64,000 nt of DNA from contig OY969556.1 of assembly GCA_963701015.1 (NCBI GenBank), forward strand, positions 1,798,001 through 1,862,000, given 5' to 3'. How positions within the stretch are numbered: position 1 is the first letter of the stretch; each line of letters begins with the position of its first letter. Origin of the DNA: MFD09286-c1 sp963701015 (lineage in GTDB: Bacteria > Bacteroidota > Bacteroidia > Bacteroidales > DTGW01). Of the stretch, positions 1 through 7,481 are shown piece after piece. The position numbers and the translations under genes are program-made. The notes under the pieces are model-generated. The model was not told the origin of the DNA, did no database searches, and saw only the letters and a program-made list of their open reading frames with translations.

Positions 1-67
1 CCCAATTATCAACTTGTGCTATGACCAATGTTGGGACAAAAAGAAAGATTAAAAAATATTTTTTCAT
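1..67 (-). CDS. N-terminus of a secreted protein, cut by the window edge
   Basis: A minus-strand reading frame starts with ATG at 65-67 and runs open to the window edge. It encodes about 22 residues beginning MKKYFLIFLFVPTLVIAQ, a typical Sec signal peptide with a likely cleavage after ALA-like VIA/Q. It lies just downstream, on the minus strand, of the attC-like site at 130-261, as the other cassette genes do relative to their sites, so it is probably the gene of the next cassette. Function cannot be judged from this fragment. Confidence 0.6.
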   Translation of the reverse strand, partial: MKKYFLIFLFVPTLVIAQVDNW

Positions 68-129
68 AATTGAAATTTTTAAGTTAAAAAAGAATCGCTT
101 TATTAGAAATATGATGCGTTTTGGCTTGC

Positions 130-261
130 CACTAACGTTTTCGGCTAAATTACGTGCGGGATTTACTTGCATAATTTGTCAAAATATAGCGAAATATAAT
201 TAAAAAGAATTACATTTGAAAACCAACTGAAACCCGCATGTAATTTGAGCTGATGTTAGCT
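130..261 (-). repeat. attC-like recombination site 1
   Basis: The left end is CACTAAC and the right end GTTAGCT. The inner arms pair (GCTAAATTACGTGCGGG with CCCGCATGTAATTTGAGC). This divergent copy has an altered centre, and its -7-like box reads TATATTTC rather than TATATTTG. The bases right of the crossover, TTAGCTGGCGTA, are complementary with one mismatch to the far end of the same segment at 801-813. Confidence 0.8.
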
Positions 262-272
262 GGCGTATTTTT

Positions 273-683
273 TTATTTTCTTTTACCTTTAATTTGAAAT
301 CCTGCTCTGCATAAACACTCATAATTAAAATATATACTATCATTAATAAAATATCCGGAATACCAAGATGCATTTCCACCATAGGTATCATAAAAATAAT
401 ATTTAGATTGAAGATAACAAGGCACAATTCCAACTTTTATTGTCGAATCTCCCGTTGATATAACTACAATTGTATCTAATGAATTCTTTTGTTCAACTCT
501 AGGTAATTTAATGCTATCTGTGGCATTTATGAAAACATAAATTGAATCATTATAATTCACAATGTCATCAACTCTAGAACAATAATAAGTACCTGCAATA
601 TAATCGCTATATAATTTAGTAATATTATCTTTATGACAACTTAATAAAAAAAAAGGAAGACCTAATATAAATACTAATTTCAT
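273..683 (-). CDS. Cassette-borne lipoprotein of unknown function
   Basis: The protein has 136 residues. The N-terminus MKLVFILGLPFFLLSC ends in a lipobox (LLSC, Cys16), so it should be a lipid-anchored envelope protein. The rest is rich in Tyr, Asp and Ser, typical of Bacteroidota periplasmic proteins, and ends in the basic tail KGKRK. A Cys pair (YECLCRAGF) lies near the C-terminus. I do not recognise a family. It is the only gene in the segment between sites 1 and 2, and its stop lies about 12 bp from site 1. The promoter in site 2 (868-900) points towards it, with an untranslated leader of roughly 180 nt. Confidence 0.75.
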   Translation of the reverse strand: MKLVFILGLPFFLLSCHKDNITKLYSDYIAGTYYCSRVDDIVNYNDSIYVFINATDSIKLPRVEQKNSLDTIVVISTGDSTIKVGIVPCYLQSKYYFYDTYGGNASWYSGYFINDSIYFNYECLCRAGFQIKGKRK

Positions 684-806
684 TTCAATATATTTATTAA
701 TAAAAAAAATTTAAGTATTATTATATTCAATAATTTGAAAATCATTTTATGCTAAATACAAGTCAAAAAATAATTTTTAATTAATCCAAAATTAATTTAA
801 TATGCC

Positions 807-937
807 AGCTAACGTTTCCCGGCTACACCGCAGTGCGGGATTTACTTGCAATATTTGTCAAGTTACACAAATATAACAAAAACTTACTGAACTTTGCAAA
901 CCGCTATAACCCGCATTGGGTGTAACCGGTGTTAGCG
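807..937 (-). repeat. attC-like recombination site 2 (type A)
   Basis: AGCTAAC at the left and GTTAGCG at the right bound a 123-bp core. The arms CCGGCTACACC-GCAGTGCGGG and CCCGCATTGGGTGTAACCGG pair with one bulged base. The segment to its right starts TTAGCGGTT and ends AACCGCTAA, exactly complementary. Confidence 0.88.
868..900 (-). promoter_or_regulatory. Promoter inside attC-like site 2
   Basis: On the minus strand, TTTG (897-900), a 21-nt spacer and TATATTTG (868-875) match the Bacteroidota -33/-7 consensus. It reads towards the lipoprotein gene at 273-683. Inferred from sequence only. Confidence 0.6.
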
Positions 938-945
938 GTTGTTTT

Positions 946-1617
946 TTATTGTTTATATCCTTTATAAATCCAACAATCATTAGTTACTGAATCTTTATAT
1001 ATAAAATCATTCCCAAGTTTTACACAAGTTTGTTTATAACCAGAACCTCCAATAACATTAAGTGTCAATCCTGTTTTATAATTGCAAACGGTTCTATTTG
1101 GATATGATAATAAATCTGACATATCACCAATTCCATCAATCCAATATTTTATATAAGGCTCACAATTTTTTAAAGTTATCCTTTTTCGATTAATGTTTAA
1201 AATATTGACAGTATCAATCTTTGTAACTATCCAATTGTCTATTGTATCATTAATCTTTGCATTAAAATCATAAAGTAATATATCAGATGCTGGTTGACTG
1301 AATAATCCAACATACCAGTAAACTTTTTTATCAGAAGTTTCTCTCATATATCCTAAAATACTTGCTTTGCTTGCACTTTCGATTGAATCACCATGATAAT
1401 CAAGAATTACTTTATAACTATTTGAGTTAATTGTTGTGTCTTTACCAAAAACTATCTTATGTGGCCAAGAGCAACCTGGACAAGGGTCTGGATATTCGGA
1501 TACATACCATACTTTTGAATTATCAACCAATAAGTCAATATTGCGATTAGCATTCGAATTATCCTTTTTACAATTGAATAAAAGAATTGCAATCAAAATA
1601 AGAATCAGATTTTTCAT
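946..1617 (-). CDS. Cassette-borne lipoprotein of unknown function
   Basis: The protein has 223 residues from ATG at 1615-1617. The start MKNLILILIAILLFNC carries a lipobox with Cys16, followed by KKDNS. An in-frame upstream extension to 1686 (TTG start) would be translated from the attC-like site itself and is rejected. The body is a soluble secreted domain with Asp/Tyr-rich strands, the motif YPDPCPGCSWPHK near the N-terminus (CPGC pair), and two more Cys towards the C-terminus. I recognise no family. It fills the segment between sites 2 and 3. The promoter in site 3 (1703-1735) lies about 85 nt upstream, and its stop is 9 bp from site 2. Confidence 0.8.
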   Translation of the reverse strand: MKNLILILIAILLFNCKKDNSNANRNIDLLVDNSKVWYVSEYPDPCPGCSWPHKIVFGKDTTINSNSYKVILDYHGDSIESASKASILGYMRETSDKKVYWYVGLFSQPASDILLYDFNAKINDTIDNWIVTKIDTVNILNINRKRITLKNCEPYIKYWIDGIGDMSDLLSYPNRTVCNYKTGLTLNVIGGSGYKQTCVKLGNDFIYKDSVTNDCWIYKGYKQ

Positions 1618-1641
1618 GTCGTTTTTGTTTTTTAAAATAAC

Positions 1642-1772
1642 CGCTAACGTTTCCCGGCTACACCGCAGTGCGGGATTTACTTGCAATATTTGTCAAATTA
1701 TACAAATATAACAAAAACTTACCGAACTTTGCAAACCGCTATAACCCGCATTGGGTGTAACCGGTGTTATAG
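1642..1772 (-). repeat. attC-like recombination site 3 (type A)
   Basis: CGCTAAC at the left and GTTATAG at the right bound the core, with nearly the same arms and centre as site 2. The next segment starts TTATAGCAC and ends GTGCTATAA at 2309-2317, fully complementary. Confidence 0.88.
1703..1735 (-). promoter_or_regulatory. Promoter inside attC-like site 3
   Basis: On the minus strand, TTTG (1732-1735), 21 nt, then TATATTTG (1703-1710). It reads into the lipoprotein gene starting at 1617. Confidence 0.6.
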
Positions 1773-1779
1773 CACGTTT

Positions 1780-2049
1780 TTATTTGGGAAAGTATTTATA
1801 AATGTCTTTTCTATGCAAAAACCTAATCAAAACGATAGTTTTATTTTTTATCTCAAGTCCAATTCTATAATCGCCAATCCTAATACGATAAAAATCGTGA
1901 GAACCTTTTAGCTTTTTAATATTTTTTATTGATTTGATATTGTCAACCTTTCCGAGTGTCTCAATACAATCAGCAATATCCAAAAGTGTGTTTTTGTCTT
2001 TGATTTTGTCTGTATCTTTTTCAAAACTTTTATCAATCTTGACAATCAT
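1780..2049 (-). CDS. RelE/ParE-family toxin (mRNA interferase-like)
   Basis: This 89-residue protein has the RelE/ParE fold pattern: the N-terminal strand MIVKIDKSFEKDTDKIKD, a helical hairpin, then the core KKLKGSHDFYRIRIGDYRIGLEI and the C-terminal strand IVLIRFLHRKDIYKYFPK. The strand pattern LKG..DFYRIRIGDYRIG and the terminal H-R-K-D-I-Y-K are typical of RelE toxins that cut mRNA on the ribosome. Its start overlaps the stop of the upstream antitoxin gene by 4 bp (ATGA), showing translational coupling. The pair fills the segment between sites 3 and 4, matching the known frequency of toxin-antitoxin modules in large integron arrays, where they stabilise cassettes. Confidence 0.85.
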   Translation of the reverse strand: MIVKIDKSFEKDTDKIKDKNTLLDIADCIETLGKVDNIKSIKNIKKLKGSHDFYRIRIGDYRIGLEIKNKTIVLIRFLHRKDIYKYFPK

Positions 2050-2243
2050 TTGCGAAGCTTTTGAACATAAGTTGCAGTGTCAACATATTTATTTGAACGA
2101 CCCAATCGAATCGAATTAACTAATCCAATTTCTTCAATTTCAGTTTCAGATAAAACTCTAGATTTTATTCCTATCTTTTTGGCTAAATCCAACAAAAGTT
2201 TAATATCCGTTTTTGAGTCACTATTTAAAATTACAGTTTGCAT
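2046..2243 (-). CDS. Antitoxin partner of the RelE-like toxin
   Basis: The protein has 65 residues from ATG at 2241-2243, starting MQTVILNSDSKTDIKLLLDL. Small, first in the operon, and overlapping the toxin start by 4 bp, it has the size and position of a RelB/StbD-like antitoxin. The N-terminal half looks like a short strand plus helix (possible DNA-binding part) and the C-terminal tail is basic (YVDTATYVQKLRK). Longer in-frame starts up to 2447 lie within the attC-like site and are rejected. No named antitoxin family is certain; the assignment rests mostly on gene order. Confidence 0.75.
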   Translation of the reverse strand: MQTVILNSDSKTDIKLLLDLAKKIGIKSRVLSETEIEEIGLVNSIRLGRSNKYVDTATYVQKLRK

Positions 2244-2311
2244 AATCAATCTATTTGAGAACAAAGATAAATTAAATCCTAAAAATTGATGGAATTTTGT
2301 GTTAAAATGTG

Positions 2312-2445
2312 CTATAACGTTCGCGGCTACTGCCAGTGCGGGTTTGCGTGGCTGCATCCCTGTAAGCTGGCACAAATGCCTACATGCGGGCATTGACGCT
2401 TGCGAACCTTCTGAAACCCGCATTGGCTGTGAGCCGTTGTTGGCC
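2312..2445 (-). repeat. attC-like recombination site 4 (divergent centre)
   Basis: CTATAAC at the left and GTTGGCC at the right. The outer arms (TTCGCGGCTACTGCCAGTGCGGG with CCCGCATTGGCTGTGAGCCG) pair, but the centre (about 2345-2410) is GC-richer and unrelated to the other sites and lacks the promoter. The next segment starts TTGGCCACA and ends TGTGGCCAA. Confidence 0.85.
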
Positions 2446-2449
2446 ACAG

Positions 2450-3277
2450 TTATTTATTTTTTCTCAATTCCTTACGTCGTTTTTTAATTTCTTTAGCTGA
2501 CTTACTATCCTTTAGATTTTTTTTATAAAAATCAAATTTTCTGCTAAGAATCCAATCTTTGTAAGGATTTCTGGTTTCTAATTCATCTGCTTTATCAATG
2601 CAGAATTTTATCCAAGGATAATAGCTCTCATATTGTTTATTATTTCTTGCTTTAATATTTTCTTGGAAGTTCTCTATGAATAAATTTGCACCCCAATAAT
2701 AAACTGAGGCATTTTTAGGATTAGCCTCAATAGCTTGCTTGCAATAAAAAACAGCAGAATCAATATTATTTTTCCACCTCTGAATTTCTCCCTTTTGTAT
2801 CAATTGCAAATACGGAGGTATAATATTATTAACCATTTTTTTCCAGGAAGGACAAGGAAAATAATCAGAAGGAATACAATTCTGATTATAGTCAATAAAA
2901 AACACATGCATATTTACTTCGTGTCTTGGATTAAAAAAAGGGCACTCTTGAAGTCGACAATTATTAACCGTATCAAATGGATATTGATTACCTAAATAAT
3001 TTGCCTTATATAACCAAAATGTAGTCTCAGTATAATCAATAATAAATTTACCTCTCTTGTCAACTACACCATAATGCATATTATCCTTATAAACAACAAA
3101 AAGAGAATCACTATAATTGAAAACTTTGTAAAAAGTTCCTAAAACAACAGGAATTGATGTGGTTTTATCCATTATGCCCCATAAATCATTGCTTTCATCC
3201 TTGTATGGAATGTATCTTTGTCCAAAACTATCAATCAAAAAAAATTGGAACATTAAAAAAAATAAAATCTGTCTCAT
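2450..3277 (-). CDS. Secreted WG-repeat and TPR-like protein
   Basis: The protein has 275 residues from ATG at 3275-3277. MRQILFFLMFQFFLIDSFGQ is a signal peptide. Residues about 22-80 contain WG-repeat-like units (DLWGIMDK..., HYGVVDKRGKFIIDY). Residues about 150-240 form a TPR-like helical segment (AVFYCKQAIEANPKNASVYYWGANLF), and the tail is a Lys/Arg-rich helix (KSAKEIKKRRKELRKNK). WG repeats and TPRs suggest protein contacts in the envelope; no enzyme motif is visible. A longer start to 3391 would be translated from attC-like site 5 and is rejected. The stop TAA is only about 5 bp from site 4. Confidence 0.8.
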   Translation of the reverse strand: MRQILFFLMFQFFLIDSFGQRYIPYKDESNDLWGIMDKTTSIPVVLGTFYKVFNYSDSLFVVYKDNMHYGVVDKRGKFIIDYTETTFWLYKANYLGNQYPFDTVNNCRLQECPFFNPRHEVNMHVFFIDYNQNCIPSDYFPCPSWKKMVNNIIPPYLQLIQKGEIQRWKNNIDSAVFYCKQAIEANPKNASVYYWGANLFIENFQENIKARNNKQYESYYPWIKFCIDKADELETRNPYKDWILSRKFDFYKKNLKDSKSAKEIKKRRKELRKNK

Positions 3278-3294
3278 AATTTTAAGTTTATTGT

Positions 3295-3426
3295 GGCCAA
3301 CGTTCAAGGATAACCGCCAGTACGGGTTTTGCCTGCAATATTTGTCTGGATGCACAAATATAACAAAAACTTGCTGAACTTTGCAAACCACCGAAACCCG
3401 TATTGCGGGTTAAACCTTTGTTATAG
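3295..3426 (-). repeat. attC-like recombination site 5 (type C)
   Basis: GGCCAAC at the left and GTTATAG at the right. The arms CAAGGATAACCGCCAGTACGGG and CCCGTATTGCGGGTTAAACCTTTG pair although they differ from type A, so structure is kept while sequence changes. The next segment starts TTATAGCCC and ends GGGCTATAA. Confidence 0.87.
3355..3387 (-). promoter_or_regulatory. Promoter inside attC-like site 5
   Basis: On the minus strand, TTTG (3384-3387), 21 nt, TATATTTG (3355-3362). It reads into the WG-repeat gene starting at 3277. Confidence 0.6.
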
Positions 3427-4287
3427 CCCGTTTTTTATTATTTTTCTTTGAATTATTTCCTGTTGATTGGCAATTCTCAATATATATATCCCATTTGACA
3501 ATGAAGAAAGATTTATATTTGAATTACATTCTTTTAAAGTCAGAGTATATATTAATTTCCCATCAACTGTCAATATTGAAATTATAGAATTTATAGTCCC
3601 CGAATATTTGAGAATTATATTATTCTTGAATGGATTTGGATAAATAGTTAAATCATTAAACTCAAAAAGCTTAACTTTAGAAGCTTGGTTTTGTATACAT
3701 CGCACAGAAAGCCCACCAGCCATACCACCTAATTGATTTTTAAAAATACTATCACTGTTATATTTTAAGTCTATATGATATGCCGTTTTATCGTCAAGAG
3801 AACTTGAAGTCCAAAAATAGGCTCCGAGTTTTGTATATGTTATATCATTACCATTTGATCCGCCTCCGAGCAATGCAGAGAAGCCACTTTCGTTGGTTGC
3901 ACCTTCATTTGGTGTTTGCCAATGAGATGTACCAATTTCTTTCATCTTCCCACCTGCAACATTTTGTCCTCCTAAAAAGTCGATTAACTTATTATATTCT
4001 GATGAGTCTGGTAAATGCCAACCATCTGGACATAGTTTGAAATAATATGCATTTAACCAACTGTATAGTCGGCCATAAGTTGAAACATACACACTATCAC
4101 AAACAATTGGAGAATAATATAACTCTAACCCATCTGCTAAGTGAGTTGTCTTAAGATTTTCTTTCATCCAAATTTGATCACCAACCTTAACAGTTTGATA
4201 AATATTTCCATCATAATCTTTTACCGTTTGTGAGTTCATATTAAAACTCAAACAAAAAATAAATGTTATTAATAGTAATTTTTTCAT
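3421..4287 (-). CDS. T9SS-secreted FISUMP-domain protein
   Basis: The protein has 288 residues from ATG at 4285-4287 (a second in-frame ATG lies 18 nt upstream). The signal peptide MKKLLLITFIFCLSFNMNSQ is followed at about 20-205 by a Fibrobacter succinogenes major paralogous domain: DYDGNIYQTVKVGDQIWMKENLK, then GRLYSWLNA, CPDGWHLPDSSEYNKLIDFLGG, GYFWTSS-like AYFWTSSSLDD, and GLSVRCIQ. A type A T9SS sorting domain (LTIYPNPFKNNIIL... to NGIYILRI) ends the protein, so it should be exported to the cell surface. The last codons and the TAA stop are formed by the CTATAAC end of attC-like site 5, so the recombination site closes the reading frame. Confidence 0.88.
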   Translation of the reverse strand: MKKLLLITFIFCLSFNMNSQTVKDYDGNIYQTVKVGDQIWMKENLKTTHLADGLELYYSPIVCDSVYVSTYGRLYSWLNAYYFKLCPDGWHLPDSSEYNKLIDFLGGQNVAGGKMKEIGTSHWQTPNEGATNESGFSALLGGGSNGNDITYTKLGAYFWTSSSLDDKTAYHIDLKYNSDSIFKNQLGGMAGGLSVRCIQNQASKVKLFEFNDLTIYPNPFKNNIILKYSGTINSIISILTVDGKLIYTLTLKECNSNINLSSLSNGIYILRIANQQEIIQRKIIKNGL

Positions 4288-4346
4288 AATTATTAATTTT
4301 ATCATTAAGGTAAACTATATCTAAAAAATCATTTGTCTTAAATGGG

Positions 4347-4477
4347 CTATAACGTTCCTCGGCTATGTAAAGTGCGGGATTTACTTGCAGAATAAATCCC
4401 ATTACACAAATATAAATAGAATGCACGGAACTTGCAAACCTCCTATAACCCGCATTTTATATGAGCCGATGTTAGCA
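4347..4477 (-). repeat. attC-like recombination site 6 (type B)
   Basis: CTATAAC at the left and GTTAGCA at the right. The arms TCGGCTATGTAAAGTGCGGG and CCCGCATTTTATATGAGCCGA pair with one bulged C. The next segment starts TTAGCACAC and ends GTGTGCTAA. Confidence 0.87.
4407..4438 (-). promoter_or_regulatory. Promoter inside attC-like site 6
   Basis: On the minus strand, TTTG (4435-4438), 20 nt, TATATTTG (4407-4414). It reads into the FISUMP gene. Confidence 0.6.
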
Positions 4478-4484
4478 CACGTTT

Positions 4485-5015
4485 TTATTTGCTGTTTATT
4501 TTATCTTTCAATAATGAAATAAAATTATTAAACTCTGAATCCATTTTGGGTATTATTATAGCATTATTTTTACTTATATAAACAAAACAATAATCATCCA
4601 TATCTTGAATATTTTTAAAAATAGCATAATTATATTCAATCAAAATATTTGTCTTTTTAACAATTAATTTATCATCAGTTAAAGTCAATTCATGTAAACC
4701 CAGTAATTGTAAATTATTACTTATCTGATTTTTTAATGCTTTAAGGATTAAATATCGAATCAGAAAAATTATACCGATTGTCAAAGCTGAATAATAAATC
4801 AATTGAATCCAATACATCGTATCTATCGCTGATTTCGCAGAAATACGATTAATTGTTTTATCAATAGATGAAGGGTCGCCATGTTTGACTAATAAATAAA
4901 CAATTAATAAACCTATCAAAAAAACATAGGGTTTAAAAATAGGATTCCCCTTTTTATAAAGTCTCTTATAGAAAATCAAATAATCATCAATTTTTAAATC
5001 AAATTTTATACTCAT
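4485..5015 (-). CDS. YcxB-like membrane protein
   Basis: The protein has 176 residues, starting MSIKFDLKIDDYLIFYKRL. It has two transmembrane segments (about residues 29-44 and 70-90) separated by a short loop, then a C-terminal cytoplasmic beta-rich domain (LTLTDDKLIVKKTNILIEYNYAIFKNIQDMDDYCFVYISKNNAIIIPK). This layout and the strand pattern ending in ..IIIPKM match the YcxB-like family of bacterial inner-membrane proteins, whose role is unknown. It is the single gene between sites 6 and 7; its stop lies 8 bp from site 6. Confidence 0.75.
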   Translation of the reverse strand: MSIKFDLKIDDYLIFYKRLYKKGNPIFKPYVFLIGLLIVYLLVKHGDPSSIDKTINRISAKSAIDTMYWIQLIYYSALTIGIIFLIRYLILKALKNQISNNLQLLGLHELTLTDDKLIVKKTNILIEYNYAIFKNIQDMDDYCFVYISKNNAIIIPKMDSEFNNFISLLKDKINSK

Positions 5016-5037
5016 CGTTTTTCGTTTTTAAAATGTG

Positions 5038-5168
5038 TGCTAACGTTTCCCGGCTACACCGCAGTGCGGGATTTACTTGCAATATTTGTCAAGTTACACA
5101 AATATAACAAAAACTTACTAAACTTTGCAACCCGCTATAACCCGCATTGGGTGTAACCGGTGTTGTGT
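5038..5168 (-). repeat. attC-like recombination site 7 (type A)
   Basis: TGCTAAC at the left and GTTGTGT at the right, with type A arms. The next segment starts TTGTGTGTAGTATT and ends AATATTACACACAA, complementary over 14 bases with two mismatches. The -7 motif TATATTTG is intact at 5099-5106 (minus) but the -33 box reads GTTG. Confidence 0.88.
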
Positions 5169-5177
5169 GTAGTATTT

Positions 5178-5747
5178 TTATTTTCTAAGATTTAGCGAAT
5201 TACTCCAAACAATTTTCCATCTGCTTTTGTCATTCATACAATTATCGTACTCTTCATCACTTTTGCAACTTGAATCAATAAAAATCAATCCAATTTTAGT
5301 CGTTTGAACATGACCTTGATCAGCAAAACAACCAACACAACCTTTACAAGGATTATCATACTCGATATTTCTCACAAGTGTAGTCTTGATAAGAATGCTA
5401 TCATGTGGTTTAATCTTGATTTGATGAGGATAATTGTGATTAATTGCATTTGGCAATAAAAAAGTTATATAAGAATTATTTATTAAAAAATTCCTTTGCC
5501 AATCGCTTGACATAGTCCAAAATTTAATTAAACTATCCGTATTATTAAAAATAGAAAATCTTATATCAAATCTTTTTTCTTTTACAGAATCGTTTGCTGG
5601 TTCATAATTTAATTTTCTATTATATGACACGTAATAGTCTCTATCTAAATAGAAATTTATCTTTAGTTTGCAGTCATTATCCTTTTGTATAGTTCTTTGA
5701 CATGAACAAACAGAAAAAATCAACAAAATTATCACAATATATCTCAT
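5178..5747 (-). CDS. Cassette-borne lipoprotein of unknown function
   Basis: The protein has 189 residues from ATG at 5745-5747. MRYIVIILLIFSVCSC carries a lipobox (Cys16 followed by QRT). The body is beta-rich, with a CKGCVGC motif near residue 145 (NPCKGCVGCFADQGH) and further Cys near the end, so disulphides or metal binding are possible. No family recognised. An in-frame extension to 5813 would again be translated from the attC-like site and gives almost the same leader peptide as seen upstream of the gene at 946-1617, which shows that the extension comes from the repeat. The promoter in site 8 points at it. Confidence 0.77.
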   Translation of the reverse strand: MRYIVIILLIFSVCSCQRTIQKDNDCKLKINFYLDRDYYVSYNRKLNYEPANDSVKEKRFDIRFSIFNNTDSLIKFWTMSSDWQRNFLINNSYITFLLPNAINHNYPHQIKIKPHDSILIKTTLVRNIEYDNPCKGCVGCFADQGHVQTTKIGLIFIDSSCKSDEEYDNCMNDKSRWKIVWSNSLNLRK

Positions 5748-5768
5748 ATAAATGTTTTTTAATATTAC

Positions 5769-5899
5769 ACACAACGTTTCCCGGCTACACCGCAGTGCGG
5801 GATTTGCTTGCAATATTTGTCAAGTTGCACAAATATAACAAAAACTTACGGAACTTTGCAAACCGCTATAACCCGTATTGGGTGTAACCGGTGTTAGCA
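5769..5899 (-). repeat. attC-like recombination site 8 (type A)
   Basis: ACACAAC at the left and GTTAGCA at the right, with type A arms (one copy reads CCCGTATTGGG). The next segment starts TTAGCAACC and ends GGTTGCTAA. Confidence 0.88.
5830..5862 (-). promoter_or_regulatory. Promoter inside attC-like site 8
   Basis: On the minus strand, TTTG (5859-5862), 21 nt, TATATTTG (5830-5837). It reads into the lipoprotein gene starting at 5747. Confidence 0.6.
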
Positions 5900-6717
5900 A
5901 CCGTTTTTATTTCTTTTATTAATTTGAAGTTTTTGACTGTATCATCTAAATCTTTAAAAAAATAAATCTTGATAGTATCATTCAAATTATTTACACCAAA
6001 AGTAACCGTTTTTTCAATTGGTGAAGCACCATTAATATCTGGATTGTCTATCTTGTAATATATCCTATTGAATGGTGTGCTATCATTATAACAACCATTC
6101 ATTTTTATTATGCCATTATATTTTTTTGTATCAATTATTTTTTTTGAAAACCCGCTATTATCAATTAATATTTTCTTTTCAATCCATCCTTGAATATTAA
6201 CTGAGTCTGATTTATAAACTAACCTATTATCATTGAAATGTAGGTCTGTAATATAGCGATTGTCAATCTTTGATTCCTTTATATCCTTACATGTTGGTTT
6301 CTCCCAAATTAAACCAAGTGTGCTAAAATTATCAAGGTAGATATAAACAATCAATATAGGTAAAACTAAACTGATTAATGTTACTTTAATCTGTTTACGA
6401 ATTATTCCAATGATTAATAATGATAATCCACAAATCAAAATACCAAAAAACATAAAAAGTATAATCCATCCATTGCCTTCAGAATCATGATTGCCTCCAG
6501 CAATCAACCTAATCAAAATATCATTAAGAATTATAAGAGACGCAAGAATAAGAGTTTTTATTATTAAATGAAAACTACATTTGTCAACAATAATCCATGT
6601 TAAAAATCCAATAAGTATGGGCGTAAGTAAAATTGAGAATGGGGCAACTACATGACCCAAATAATTAAAAATTAAAATCGAAATATATGAAGCTAAAACT
6701 ATCAAAATGTTTCTCAT
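5866..6717 (-). CDS. Cassette-borne membrane protein of unknown function
   Basis: The protein has 283 residues. Residues 1-130 contain four to five hydrophobic segments (MRNILIVLASYISILIFNYL; ILLTPILIGFLTWIIV; IKTLILASLIILNDILI; WIILFMFFGILICGLSLLII; TLISLVLPILIVYIYL), followed by an extracytoplasmic beta-rich domain of about 150 residues. No family recognised. The frame runs about 33 bp into site 8, so the last residues (VANTGYTQYGL) are encoded by the repeat arm and the stop TAG lies inside it. The C-terminus would therefore change if the cassette moved next to a different site. Confidence 0.75.
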   Translation of the reverse strand: MRNILIVLASYISILIFNYLGHVVAPFSILLTPILIGFLTWIIVDKCSFHLIIKTLILASLIILNDILIRLIAGGNHDSEGNGWIILFMFFGILICGLSLLIIGIIRKQIKVTLISLVLPILIVYIYLDNFSTLGLIWEKPTCKDIKESKIDNRYITDLHFNDNRLVYKSDSVNIQGWIEKKILIDNSGFSKKIIDTKKYNGIIKMNGCYNDSTPFNRIYYKIDNPDINGASPIEKTVTFGVNNLNDTIKIYFFKDLDDTVKNFKLIKEIKTVANTGYTQYGL

Positions 6718-6739
6718 CGTCGATTTTTTTTAAAATGGT

Positions 6740-6870
6740 TGCTAACGTTTCCCGGCTACACCACAGTGCGGGACTTACTTGCAATATTTGTCAAGTTGCA
6801 CAAATATAACAAAAACTTACCGAACTTTGCATTCCGCCAAAACCCGCATTGGGTGTAACCGGTGTTAGTG
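6740..6870 (-). repeat. attC-like recombination site 9 (type A)
   Basis: TGCTAAC at the left and GTTAGTG at the right, with type A arms. The next segment starts TTAGTGGC and ends GCCACTAA. The -7 box TATATTTG is intact at 6801-6808 (minus) but the -33 box is mutated to AATG. Confidence 0.88.
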
Positions 6871-7335
6871 GCTGCGGGTTTTTGTCTTATTTGACTTTAG
6901 TCTTTATATTATTTTTGGAACTTATCAAATTAGAAAAATTTAATCCAAATATAATTACACTTTTGAATTTGTCAAATTGATTATATTATAAATATGAGAA
7001 TGTTTATATAAATACTTATATCAAAATAATCAATTTGTTTTTTAAATATAATCCAATAATCATTATGATAAGGTTGAATCTAAATCTAAATATTTTAGTC
7101 CTTAAATTTTGTTTAAATTTTATCCAAATTATCCGTGAACGTTTTTGTTAAATTGGCTACCAAATCAATCCAAATAGTTTAAATCCTTTTTAAGTCGAGG
7201 TTTGACTGTCCATACAAATATTTATAAAATCAAATAATCTAATCAAATAAGAACTAATACAATTTTATTATCGGACAGTCTGGCATCGACTTTTTATATT
7301 CTAAAATCGTTTCGCATATCTTGGTTACCCGTTGC
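6871..7335 (-). ncRNA. ORF-less cassette, candidate non-coding RNA
   Basis: This segment between sites 9 and 10 has no reading frame worth calling on either strand. It has intact complementary cassette ends (TTAGTGGC and GCCACTAA), so it is a genuine cassette. A promoter-like motif in site 10 (7396-7427) reads into it on the minus strand. A 20-bp inverted repeat at 7192-7211 and 7273-7292 would fold the transcript. A regulatory RNA is an inference; a decayed gene is the main alternative. Confidence 0.45.
7192..7292. repeat. Inverted repeat with 61-nt loop in the ORF-less cassette
   Basis: The arms AAGTCGAGGTTTGACTGTCC (7192-7211) and GGACAGTCTGGCATCGACTT (7273-7292) pair at 16 of 20 positions, with A/T-rich sequence between them. 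They could form the core of a structured RNA. Confidence 0.55.
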
Positions 7336-7466
7336 CACTAACGTTCCTCGGCTATGTAAAGTGCGGGATTTACTTGCAGAATAAATCCCACTACACAAAT
7401 ATAATTAGAAAGCACTGAACTTGCAAACCCTCTATTACCCGCATTTTATATGAGCCGATGTTGGGT
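7336..7466 (-). repeat. attC-like recombination site 10 (type B)
   Basis: CACTAAC at the left and GTTGGGT at the right, with type B arms as in sites 6 and 12. The next segment starts TTGGGTACA and ends TGTACCCAA. Confidence 0.88.
7396..7427 (-). promoter_or_regulatory. Promoter inside attC-like site 10
   Basis: On the minus strand, TTTG (7424-7427), 20 nt, TATATTTG (7396-7403). It reads into the ORF-less cassette. Confidence 0.55.
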
Positions 7467-7481
7467 ACAGTGCATTAATCC

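Noticed and set aside
21..203. Plus-strand reading frames crossing the sites (21-203, 1436-1711, 2299-2487, 5702-5887)
   Set aside because: They are shadows formed by the conserved sites read in the wrong direction, with no start region or family support.
1618..1686. N-terminal extension of the lipoprotein gene, and similar extensions at 5748-5813 and 3278-3391
   Set aside because: The added residues are translated from the attC-like site (two unrelated genes share the leader MQxNPALRCSRETL), and the downstream ATG starts a clear signal peptide.
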